Origin: Desulfobacterales bacterium CG23_combo_of_CG06-09_8_20_14_all_52_9
GTDB lineage: Bacteria; Desulfobacterota; Desulfobacteria; Desulfobacterales; UBA2156
DNA: 14,749 nt
Assembly (NCBI GenBank): GCA_002771315.1
Contig: PCSF01000264.1
Coordinates: forward strand, 1 to 14,749
Reading direction: 5' to 3'
How positions within the stretch are numbered: position 1 is the first letter of the stretch; every line of letters starts with the position of its first letter. The notes under the pieces are model-generated. The model saw only the letters and a program-made list of their open reading frames with translations. It had not been told where the DNA came from and ran no database searches. Shown here in pieces: positions 7,279 through 12,837 of the stretch. The translations under genes and the position numbers were made by a program.

Positions 7279-8130
7279 TCAGGCCAGACCCATCATGAAC
7301 TCCCGCAGCCGGACCGTGTCTACACCTCGGTGGCCTAGAGGCTCTCTTCCAAGAAACGGAAAGTGATCTTCAAAGGCCATTCGGTCATTCCGGTAGATCA
7401 CCCCGATGGGAATGCGATCTCCCCATTCCATGGCTTTCTTCATGGCCATCTCCCAGTCACTCGGATCGTAGTCGCCTGGAAGGGGGGTGCAACGCTGCCT
7501 GTACCAGGCGAACGTGTTCACTTTGTTGAACGACACACACGGTTGTAGAATGTCCACAAGAGCAAATCCTCTATGTTCGACGGCTTTCTGAATCATCTCG
7601 GCCACATGATCGACTTTGCCCGAGAAGGATCGGGCCACGAAACCCGCTCGTAGAGCCACTGCCACCGCGATCGGATTGAAGGGTTCCGAGAAGACGCCTT
7701 CCGGCTGAGCCTTTGTGACGAATCCTTCCCCGGAGGTCGGGCTTGCCTGACCCTTGGTGAGCCCGTAGACTTGGTTGTTATGAACGAGGAGGGTGGTGTT
7801 GATGTTCCTTCGAATGGCTGCCAGGAAGTGATTGCCTCCTTCCCCATAGGTGCAGCCGTCCCCGCTTTCCACAAGGACCACCTGTTTGGGATTGGCCAGC
7901 TTTGCACCGGTCGCAACCGGCAGGGCCCTCCCGTGAAGGCCGTTGAAAACATTGGCATCCAGATAGTGAGGAGCCTTTGCCGCCTGGCCGATCCCCGAGA
8001 CGAAAAGGACATCCTGGGGTCCCAGATGACAAGCCGCAAGGGCTTGTTTCACAGCCTCCAAAATGGAGTGGTTCCCGCATCCCGGGCACCATGCCGTTTC
8101 CACGTGTGTTTGCGATTTCGTGTTCACCAT
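7279..8130 (-). CDS. korB: 2-oxoacid:ferredoxin oxidoreductase, beta (TPP-binding) subunit
   Basis: A 283-residue beta subunit of the pyruvate/2-oxoglutarate ferredoxin oxidoreductase family, which decarboxylates a 2-oxoacid with CoA and passes electrons through [4Fe-4S] to ferredoxin. Visible are CPGCGN (C15, C18), the TPP/Mg motif GDG (89-91) paired with HNNQVYGL (about 116-123), and the cluster cysteine C197 in QPCVSFN. The position usually written GIGC reads GIGQAAKAPHY, as in a known subfamily, so the fourth cluster cysteine of classic enzymes is missing there. The residue after GDG, commonly aspartate, is cysteine (C92). The gene follows the alpha frame by 50 bases. The 2-oxoacid cannot be told from sequence; korB is used by length and architecture. 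Confidence 0.88.
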   Translation of the reverse strand: MVNTKSQTHVETAWCPGCGNHSILEAVKQALAACHLGPQDVLFVSGIGQAAKAPHYLDANVFNGLHGRALPVATGAKLANPKQVVLVESGDGCTYGEGGNHFLAAIRRNINTTLLVHNNQVYGLTKGQASPTSGEGFVTKAQPEGVFSEPFNPIAVAVALRAGFVARSFSGKVDHVAEMIQKAVEHRGFALVDILQPCVSFNKVNTFAWYRQRCTPLPGDYDPSDWEMAMKKAMEWGDRIPIGVIYRNDRMAFEDHFPFLGREPLGHRGVDTVRLREFMMGLA

Positions 8131-8180
8131 AGGTTCTTCTCGCTTCCCAGGAGTTCCTTTAGAGTGTTACTATAGGATCC

Positions 8181-9353
8181 TCACGATAGTTCACGGAGAA
8201 TGTATTCGGGGGTCATGGGTAGTCCGTCGTAGCGGAGGACCAACCGCCGGATGTGAAATCCCGATTCCCTGCGGATCAGCCGCGCCAGTTGGCCGAAGGC
8301 ATTCCCTTCCACACAGACCACCTGTTGGGCTGCATCCAGCCGCGTCATAAACTGATGGGGCACGAGAGGCCAGACCTGACCGAAAAACAGGACTGCAGCC
8401 CTTTTTCCCTTCCGTCGCAGAGTTTCCGCTGCTTCCAGCAACGGCCCCTTGGAGGAGCCCCAGGTGATGAGCAGGATCTCCGGTTGGTCTTCCCCGATGT
8501 ATTCCGGAGGAATCACCTCGTTCCAGAGTCCGCGGGACTTCCGGAGCCGCTTTTCGGCCATTCGTTTGCGCACCTCAAGATCCTCGGTGAGGTGACCCTC
8601 TTCCGTGTGCTCGTCGCTGTCCGCCACCACCAAATGCTCACTCATCCCGGGAAGCAGGCGCGGTGAGACGCCGTCCTCCGTAATGGCGTATCGCCGATAC
8701 GGCAACGTCACGGGTGTCCCATCCCAACCGGCCTTCACGGGGGGGAGATCCTCCAGTGGGAAAGGGGCCACAGCGCGATAGGAATCCGCTAGAAACTGGT
8801 CGGTTAGAAGAAAGATCGGTCCCTGGTAGTGTTCCGCCCACTCGAAGGCTTTTCGGGTGAGATGAAAGCACTCCTTTACCGTTCCTGGCGCCAGGACCGC
8901 CCGAGGACATTCCCCATGACCGGCATGAAGGACAAATTCCAGGTCCGCCTGCTCGGTTCGAGTGGGAAGCCCCGTGGCCGGGCCGGGGCGCTGCGCCACC
9001 ACCACCACAATGGGCGTCTCGGTCATGGCGGCCAGACTCACCCCCTCAACCATGAGGGCGAATCCACCGCCCGAAGTCGCCACCATGCTGGGCGCTCCGG
9101 CAAAGGAAGCGCCGATGGCCATGTTGATGGCGGCGATTTCATCCTCGGCTTGTTCCACGACGATCCCCATCTTTTGGGCCTGACTCACCAGAGTCAACGG
9201 GATCGATGTGGAAGGGGTCATGGGATAGAAGGCACAAAATTTGACCCCGGCGGAAAGGGCCCCCAGGGCGATGGCTTCGTTTCCGTTCATCATGAGCCGT
9301 TGTGGCCGTTTCCCGGCCGACGGGAGTCGGAGTGTCGTTCGGGATTGGTCCAT
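8181..9353 (-). CDS. korA: 2-oxoacid:ferredoxin oxidoreductase, alpha-domain part of a frameshifted fused gamma-alpha subunit
   Basis: About 390 residues of the alpha (pyrimidine-binding) domain: GNEAIALGALSAGVKFCAFYPMTPSTSIP near the start, then EQAEDEIAAINMAIGASFAGA (the conserved E-x-E-AA-GA stretch), GGGFALM, and a C-terminal GQLARLIR-type region. The frame stays open upstream to 9563, and between about 9420 and 9353 it reads EEARQNGEVLDAAYRW, which is the expected end of a gamma domain. So this frame and the gamma frame (9290-9862) together make one protein of about 560 residues, as in two-subunit KorAB enzymes, with a -1 shift between them. If translated separately, starts are ATG 9353 or ATG 9293 (the latter overlaps the gamma stop as ATGA). 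Neither has a clear ribosome site, which favours the broken-fusion reading. Confidence 0.85.
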   Translation of the reverse strand: MDQSRTTLRLPSAGKRPQRLMMNGNEAIALGALSAGVKFCAFYPMTPSTSIPLTLVSQAQKMGIVVEQAEDEIAAINMAIGASFAGAPSMVATSGGGFALMVEGVSLAAMTETPIVVVVAQRPGPATGLPTRTEQADLEFVLHAGHGECPRAVLAPGTVKECFHLTRKAFEWAEHYQGPIFLLTDQFLADSYRAVAPFPLEDLPPVKAGWDGTPVTLPYRRYAITEDGVSPRLLPGMSEHLVVADSDEHTEEGHLTEDLEVRKRMAEKRLRKSRGLWNEVIPPEYIGEDQPEILLITWGSSKGPLLEAAETLRRKGKRAAVLFFGQVWPLVPHQFMTRLDAAQQVVCVEGNAFGQLARLIRRESGFHIRRLVLRYDGLPMTPEYILRELS

Positions 9354-9862
9354 ACACCAGCGGTAGGCTGCGTCCAGAACCTCTCCATTCTGCCGGGCCT
9401 CTTCCCCGGCTTCTTCTTCCCAAAAAGCCATTCCACGGCACCGAAGAGCACCCCCTGTTCCAAACCCAGAAGAGCCCCAACCACTCCCAGGGCCGCCACA
9501 TTGTGGTAGCGGGCCTGCCCCAACTGCTGGAAAGGAACCCCAAGGCAGGCATGCCCTTCGCAACCCAAAGAGACATCCGCCACCACAATGGCATCGGGAG
9601 CCAGTTCCTCCCGATGCAGCTCGATGGTCTCCTGGTTGAACGCCACCAGCAGATGCACTGCTTCCTGCGGCGCATGAATCGGGTCCAGGCCGACGCGAAT
9701 GGTAAAGGTATTGTGGCCTCCCCGAATGCGTGACATGTAGCTCTGGGTCACCAGAATCTCATAGCCGCTTCGGACCAGGCTCTTGGCAAGGAGCTGCCCA
9801 ACCGTTACCAAACCTTGCCCGGCTTCACCTCCCATGACCATATTCACCGTAAGTACACTCAT
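9290..9862 (-). CDS. korA: 2-oxoacid:ferredoxin oxidoreductase, gamma-domain part of the same frameshifted korA
   Basis: 190 residues from ATG 9862. The gamma domain is clear: GGEAGQGLVTVGQLLAKSL, then QSYMSRIRGGHNTFTIRVG, then VALGVVGALLGL-type helices, ending homology at VEWLFGKKKPG. This MSR-RGGHNTF form is typical of the N-terminal part of fused gamma-alpha KorA proteins. After GKKKPG the frame gives low-complexity, non-family sequence to a TGA at 9290-9292, while the other frame continues the domain. The break lies in homopolymers, five A and three C on the plus strand (9419-9426); adding one base restores LFGEEEAGEEARQNG. It could be a sequencing indel, a real mutation or, less likely, programmed slippage. 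The ribosome site is weak (AGGTTG). Confidence 0.82.
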   Translation of the reverse strand: MSVLTVNMVMGGEAGQGLVTVGQLLAKSLVRSGYEILVTQSYMSRIRGGHNTFTIRVGLDPIHAPQEAVHLLVAFNQETIELHREELAPDAIVVADVSLGCEGHACLGVPFQQLGQARYHNVAALGVVGALLGLEQGVLFGAVEWLFGKKKPGKRPGRMERFWTQPTAGVWTNPERHSDSRRPGNGHNGS

Positions 9863-9920
9863 TGTTTCAACCTGCTCGAGAAGAAGTTTGTGGCTGGCGA
9901 CACCTGTTCTTCAAGGGGCG

Positions 9921-9943
9921 GTTCGGGGCTTAGCCCCCCAAAC
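9921..9943. other. Small GC hairpin upstream of korA
   Basis: GGGG and CCCC arms around CTTAGC, extended by GTT/AAC, lie 60-80 bases upstream of the korA start. The stretch 9863-10140 otherwise holds no gene apart from the short peptide frame at 10051. The hairpin might be a leader structure of korA or an old terminator; there is no T-tract on the minus strand. Confidence 0.25.
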
Positions 9944-10050
9944 TCAAAGTAAACACCCTTCCCCCTGAACTACCTATTTCTACTTGATATTTTTCCGTTT
10001 GCCAATGGGGCCTTTTCAAGTAATGTTTAGGGAAACAGCAGAGGAGACCC

Positions 10051-10113
10051 ATGGAACACGAGCCGCTTCAGCATGTGATCTTCCGTATCATTGGCCAAAT
10101 TGCACCGGAATGA
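10051..10113 (+). pseudogene. Possible 5' stub of an acyl carrier protein gene
   Basis: GAGGAG sits just before ATG 10051, and the 20 codons that follow encode MEHEPLQHVIFRIIGQIAPE, then a stop. The IIGQIAPE stretch resembles the first helix of some phosphopantetheine-binding proteins. No Ser-attachment motif follows, and repeated IS-derived sequence begins 28 bases later, so if real this is a gene start cut by the mobile element. A chance short frame is equally possible. Confidence 0.22.
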
Positions 10114-10140
10114 CGAGGGAAGGACTTTTTTGATTTTTTA

Positions 10141-10356
10141 ATAAGAAGTCGCTTTTATTTAGGCGGATTAAGCGTGAGTCCAAATTGTGTTTTGCCGGCA
10201 TCTTCCCACCAGGATATGGGAACACACAAGTGATTTAGTGTATGTTCTTTCAGTTATCCGAAGTTTATTGCGCTGTCAAACCGATTTTTATCAGCAACAG
10301 GTCGATATCTATGCCGATTTGGGCATAGGCCGACGGGTCAGCACCGGCTGGCTTTT
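10141..10356. repeat. IS91-like element 3' end, copy B
   Basis: About 215 bases matching 11720-11934 in the same orientation at roughly 88% by eye. Both copies begin with ATAAGAAGTCGC and end next to the transposase stop codon, so they are the region between the transposase stop and the end of the element. In IS91-type rolling-circle elements this 3' region carries the replication origin (oriIS). Confidence 0.8.
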
Positions 10357-10428
10357 TAAAAGTACGTCTCCATGGGATAAACCGGGTCGGCGACATAATC
10401 CTCGGCGGAAGGCTGAGTGATGTCGTCG

Positions 10429-10455
10429 CCTGTCTGCGTGCGACGCACAGGCAGG
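10429..10455. repeat. 27-base imperfect palindrome, in frame within the transposase
   Basis: The arms from CCTGTCTGCGTG (10429-10440) and CGCACAGGCAGG (10444-10455) pair over 12 positions with one mismatch and two G-T pairs, around a 3-base loop. At 27 bases it keeps the transposase frame (adding LPVRRTQTG-like residues that have no clear counterpart in the family as I remember it). Confidence 0.55.
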
Positions 10456-10625
10456 TATGTCGGGAATTCAATCCTCGGCGGGGCATGCGCCACAGGCCTT
10501 GGCGGCCGTTTGGATTCCCATAAGTTCAGGTGTCTGAGTATTTTTTTAACCACATGTGGATCTTCAATAAATGCGATCACCCGCATTTTCCCCCGGCACT
10601 TGGGGCAGGTCAGGGGATCGACCTC

Positions 10626-10674
10626 ATTTACCCGGTTGAATAGGGTTCCCTTCGGGAAATTCAACCGGGTAAAT
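10626..10674. repeat. 49-base palindromic element inserted in the transposase
   Basis: Perfect 16-base arms ATTTACCCGGTTGAAT (10626-10641) and ATTCAACCGGGTAAAT (10659-10674) surround a 17-base spacer that itself contains the mini-hairpin TTCCC-TTC-GGGAA. It interrupts the transposase exactly between IQKIY and EVDPL; removing 43 bases (10627-10669) restores the frame. This shows it is an insertion rather than a feature of the transposase. Confidence 0.8.
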
Positions 10675-10867
10675 CTTTTGGATCAGACGAGACCAAATTC
10701 TTTCGGAACTGAACATCGGTTATCTCCGATTCGAGCATGCAGGGGATAATCTCATCGGTCCTGGCTTTTTCGACCAATAAGTGGCGTTGGAATAGGGAGG
10801 AGGAACCCCCCCCAAAAAAGGGAGTGAACGACTCGGGGCTCGCGGATGGGGTTCAAAGAATGGAGGG

Positions 10868-11000
10868 TTAGACGACTGTTCCGATGGAGCGTTCGGTTTT
10901 CACGGTGCAGTTCCCTCCGCGCGTTTTGGCCTCATACATGGCCATATCAACCCTTTTGTTGAAGGCTTCTCCTTCCTCGCCGGGATTTGCCTGGGGTGGA
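10868..11000 (-). pseudogene. C-terminal remnant of a GGDEF (diguanylate cyclase-like) gene
   Basis: The minus strand encodes GEEGEAFNKRVDMAMYEAKTRGGN and about 14 more residues to a stop at 10868. The R-x-DMAMYEAKTRGGN pattern is the end of GGDEF domains, which make cyclic di-GMP. The GGDEF catalytic loop is absent and the frame upstream is not family-like, so only the last 45 or so codons survive. The toxin-antitoxin promoter begins about 55 bases beyond it. The remaining sequence between 10781 and 11054 shows nothing else I can name. Confidence 0.55.
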
Positions 11001-11054
11001 GAACCCTTACTAATTTCGATATGGAAAATTAAACGGGCTATCGAATTTAGGGTC

Positions 11055-11089
11055 TTGACAGACAATCTTGATAGCATATAATATGCTAT
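11055..11089 (+). promoter_or_regulatory. Promoter with palindromic operator for the dinJ-yafQ module
   Basis: TTGACA (11055-11060), 16 bases, then TATAAT (11077-11082): both hexamers match consensus. The -10 box lies at the centre of a perfect 19-base palindrome, ATAGCATATAATATGCTAT (11071-11089; 9-base arms around one A). This is the expected place for autorepression by the antitoxin or the toxin-antitoxin complex. The leader to the ATG is about 80 bases. Confidence 0.8.
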
Positions 11090-11171
11090 AAAAGAACATC
11101 ATCCGACCTGTCCGTTTCTGATAAACCTGTGGTGGACCATAACCGTTGAGTTGAGAAGAGGAGGCGAACCC

Positions 11172-11435
11172 ATGGGAACAACCAAAACAGCTACCGCCCG
11201 GGCCTTGATTGAACCAAAGGTCAAAAGAGAGGCGGAATCCATACTTAAGGAAATGGGACTATCGATTTCTAATTCGGTGGAACTGTTTTACCGGCAGGTG
11301 GTGGCTCAAAGGGGCCTGCCTTTTGAATTACAGGTGCCAAATAAGAAAACCATGAAGGCCATCAGGAACTCGCGAACAGGGAGAGGCCGCAGGTTTTCCA
11401 CTACGGAAGAACTTTTTAAGGACCTGGGCATCTGA
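11172..11435 (+). CDS. dinJ: Antitoxin, RelB/DinJ family
   Basis: An 87-residue protein starting at ATG 11172 (GAGGAGG 7 bases upstream; a TTG at 11151 is in frame but has no site). The N-terminal ribbon-helix-helix reads TATARALIEPKVKREAESILKEMGLSISNSVELFYRQVV, the standard DinJ/RelB DNA-binding and dimer fold. The C-terminal tail, which wraps the toxin, ends FSTTEELFKDLGI. It should neutralise the YafQ-like toxin encoded 4 bases downstream and repress the shared promoter through the palindrome over the -10 box. The module sits between two IS91 3'-end repeats inside the island and is one of the few intact gene pairs there. Confidence 0.92.
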   Translation: MGTTKTATARALIEPKVKREAESILKEMGLSISNSVELFYRQVVAQRGLPFELQVPNKKTMKAIRNSRTGRGRRFSTTEELFKDLGI

Positions 11436-11439
11436 AGTC

Positions 11440-11709
11440 ATGCGCTCCATCAGACGGGATACCCAGTTCAAGAAAGATGTAAAGCGCCTGATTAAACGCG
11501 GTAAAAACCTCAATAAACTAAAATCGATTATTGAATCTCTGGCCGCGGCTGAAGAACTACCGGCTCGCAACAAAGATCATGCCCTTAAGGGAACGCTTAA
11601 GGATTGTCGGGAGTGCCATATTGAGGGGGACTGGTTATTGATCTACCGCATTGAGGGCAGTGCGCTTTGCCTGGTGAGAACCGGGTCTCATGCAGACATG
11701 TTTGAATAA
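11440..11709 (+). CDS. yafQ: Toxin, YafQ-type mRNA interferase (RelE superfamily)
   Basis: An 89-residue protein. Catalytic positions of E. coli YafQ are all present in matching context: H47 (NKDHALKG), H60 (CHIEGDW), D64 and W65, H84 (TGSHADMF) and F88. YafQ binds the ribosome and cuts mRNA during translation. The start ATG is 4 bases after the antitoxin stop, with AAGGA too far upstream to be ideal, so translation is probably coupled to the antitoxin. There is no sign of inactivation. In its setting it may act to keep the surrounding island from being lost. Confidence 0.93.
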   Translation: MRSIRRDTQFKKDVKRLIKRGKNLNKLKSIIESLAAAEELPARNKDHALKGTLKDCRECHIEGDWLLIYRIEGSALCLVRTGSHADMFE

Positions 11710-11719
11710 AAATGAAATG

Positions 11720-11934
11720 ATAAGAAGTCGCTTTTTCCCAAACGGATTAAGCGTGAGTCCGAATTGTGTTTTGCTGGCATTTTCCCCCAAGATATGGGAA
11801 CACACAAGTGATTTGGTGTATGTTTTTTTTAGTTATCCGAAGTTTACTGCGCTGTCAAACCGATTTTCATCAGCAACAGACCCTTATCTGTGCCGATTTG
11901 GGCATAGGCCGACGGGGCAGCACCGGCCGGTTTA
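11720..11934. repeat. IS91-like element 3' end, copy A
   Basis: Direct repeat of 10141-10356. Here it follows the yafQ stop by 10 bases and joins on its right to a TAA directly after the transposase middle part (SNASRCRRK-stop), so the C-terminal half of the transposase is missing at this copy. Confidence 0.8.
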
Positions 11935-11939
11935 TTTGC

Positions 11940-12345
11940 GTCTGCAGCGGGAGGCGTTGCTATAATGTCCATAGTAGCGCACCATCTGTTCGCCCTTATC
12001 GGGGATATGGCTGGTCATGGCAGAGAGTGCTTACATCCCGCCGTTCTTCGGCGGGACCACTCTAGGGCATCAAACAAGCGGGTATTTCGCCCGTCCTTGG
12101 ACTGATAGAGCACCGATCCGGCTTCCGGAACATAGGTCATCCGCTCCTGGGAGAAGGATGCCCGGATGATGTATAGGGCCAGGTTTTCCATGGACGTCTT
12201 TTACCAGGGAAGGATCCTTTGGCCGCAATAGATATTGAACCCGGTATACTGCCATTGATCCAAAAGGGCGATCCTGTCTTTTGTGATCTTTCCGTTTTTC
12301 AGAAGCATCCTGATGTGGGCGATCCAGCGCCGTAGGGTCACTCGG
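11940..12345 (-). pseudogene. IS91-family transposase, N-terminal and middle part (broken)
   Basis: On the minus strand: RRWIAHIRMLLKNGKIT and QWQYTGFNIYCGQRI, an in-frame TAA at 12201-12203, then ENLALYIIRASFSQERMTY, SVLYQSKDGRNTRLFDALEW, then a hairpin insertion and shift, then MTSHIPDKGEQMVRYYGHYSNASRC. These are in family order for IS91/IS1294-type transposases (ENLARYIIRASFSQERM, DALEWLAAM, GEQMVRYYG). The first catalytic part upstream of RRW is missing. It ends where 10780 begins in the protein, so the two pieces look like halves of one gene. Confidence 0.82.
12024..12063. repeat. 40-base hairpin inserted in the transposase
   Basis: Inner arms TCCCGCCG (12036-12043) and CGGCGGGA (12049-12056) pair perfectly around TTCTT; outer arms AGAGTG (12024-12029) and CACTCT (12058-12063) also pair. 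It interrupts the transposase between DALEW and AMTSHIP and shifts the frame, replacing about three codons with 38 bases. Its sequence is unrelated to the palindrome at 10626. Confidence 0.7.
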
Positions 12346-12462
12346 TGGTGCAACCGTTGGAAACGAGAGTTAACCCTTGAGAACAAAAAACCGGGCCCCA
12401 AAGAACCGCTCCATCGGTTATTACCGGTGGAAAGGCAGGCGGTTTTGGCCATGGCCAAAAAA
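12343..12462 (+). pseudogene. DDE-type transposase fragment (N-terminal region)
   Basis: The plus strand reads RWCNRWKRELTLENKKPGPK then EPLHRLLPVERQAVLAMAKK, which resembles the linker after the helix-turn-helix in IS3/IS481-like transposase/integrase proteins. It is bounded at about 12343 by the IS91 remnant and at 12461 by the FTR repeat, so only about 40 codons remain. It forms a false open frame that continues into the FTR remnant. Family assignment is from motif memory only. Confidence 0.45.
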
Positions 12463-12677
12463 CAAAGACCGCTATGGTTATATGGGCTGTCCTTGCTGGT
12501 TGACCTCCGGAGAAAAAAAACAAGGACATCATTTGCCCCTGCGTGTGCCGGGAAGCGGACGTTCAGGAGTACGGGAGTTGCTATTGCAACCTGTACGTTT
12601 CAAAGGAGTGGAATGAGGGAAAGATCGAACACCGCTATGTGCCGGAAAGACGCCCTTCGGAAAAGTTTGGCTTTTAG
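12461..12677 (+). pseudogene. 3' remnant of the FTR-type gene
   Basis: Second copy of the end of the gene at 6688-7020, lacking its first 37 or so codons. The CPC, CPC and CYC motifs can still be read, but a net 5-base deletion near 12510 (an A-rich run) breaks the frame between the first and second CPC. The stop TAG at 12675 is conserved. The third motif is CYC here instead of CFC. Confidence 0.9.
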
Positions 12678-12837
12678 CTTCTTCATACTCCGAAATCATC
12701 GAAGGCAATCATTTCCTGCTCCACCCCGATAGTGTCGAGCATTTCCCGGACCGCCTTGAGCATCGGAGGTGGCCCGCAGAGGTAAAATTCGATTTCGGTG
12801 GGATCCGGGTGATTTTTCAAATATTGCTCGTATGCCG
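12461..12837. repeat. Right copy of the 380-base direct duplication
   Basis: Matches 6799-7180. On the right it runs into the intact nqrF gene, on the left it ends abruptly at the DDE-transposase scrap. Together with the left copy it brackets about 5.3 kb. Confidence 0.92.

Larger units (their letters stand above)
10356..10780 (-). pseudogene. IS91-family transposase, C-terminal half (broken)
   Basis: The minus strand reads EKARTDEIIPCMLESEITDVQFRKN, then after a one-base shift WSRLIQKIY, then a palindromic insertion, then EVDPLTCPKCRGKMRVIAFI, KKILRHLNLW and a C-terminal YVADPVYPMETYF. The CPxCxGxMRVIAFIED zinc-ribbon-like stretch and the DPxYPxE tail are typical of the C terminus of IS91/IS801-type transposases. 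Disruptions are an extra T near 10694, the 43-base palindrome at 10627-10669, and absence of the N-terminal half. The catalytic tyrosine region is not present in this piece. Confidence 0.82.
10141..12345 (-). mobile_element. Degenerate IS91-family element split by a toxin-antitoxin segment
   Basis: Read on the minus strand: transposase N-terminal and middle part (12345-11940), a 3'-end copy (11934-11720), the inserted DinJ-YafQ and GGDEF segment (11709-10790), transposase C-terminal part (10780-10356), second 3'-end copy (10356-10141). The two transposase parts are complementary, breaking within a few codons of each other (after SNASRCRRK, before EKARTDE). All transposase frames are broken, so the element cannot move by itself. 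Confidence 0.65.

Noticed and set aside
9415..9430. Programmed -1 frameshift site in korA
   Set aside because: The run CTTTTTGGGAAG does not give a heptamer where both tRNAs re-pair well, and I see no following stem or pseudoknot of note; an indel is simpler.
10187..10420. Plus-strand frames at 10187 and 11766 as a repeated small gene
   Set aside because: They lie antisense in the IS91 3'-end repeats, have no ribosome site and diverge without respect for codons.
10397..10480. AATCCTCGGCGG repeated at about 10397 and 10469
   Set aside because: Twelve bases in different codon contexts of the same transposase remnant; likely coincidence.
12283..12732. 149-codon plus-strand open frame as one gene
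   Set aside because: It is a chimera: antisense of the IS91 remnant, then a DDE-transposase scrap, then out-of-frame FTR remnant and antisense nqrF.
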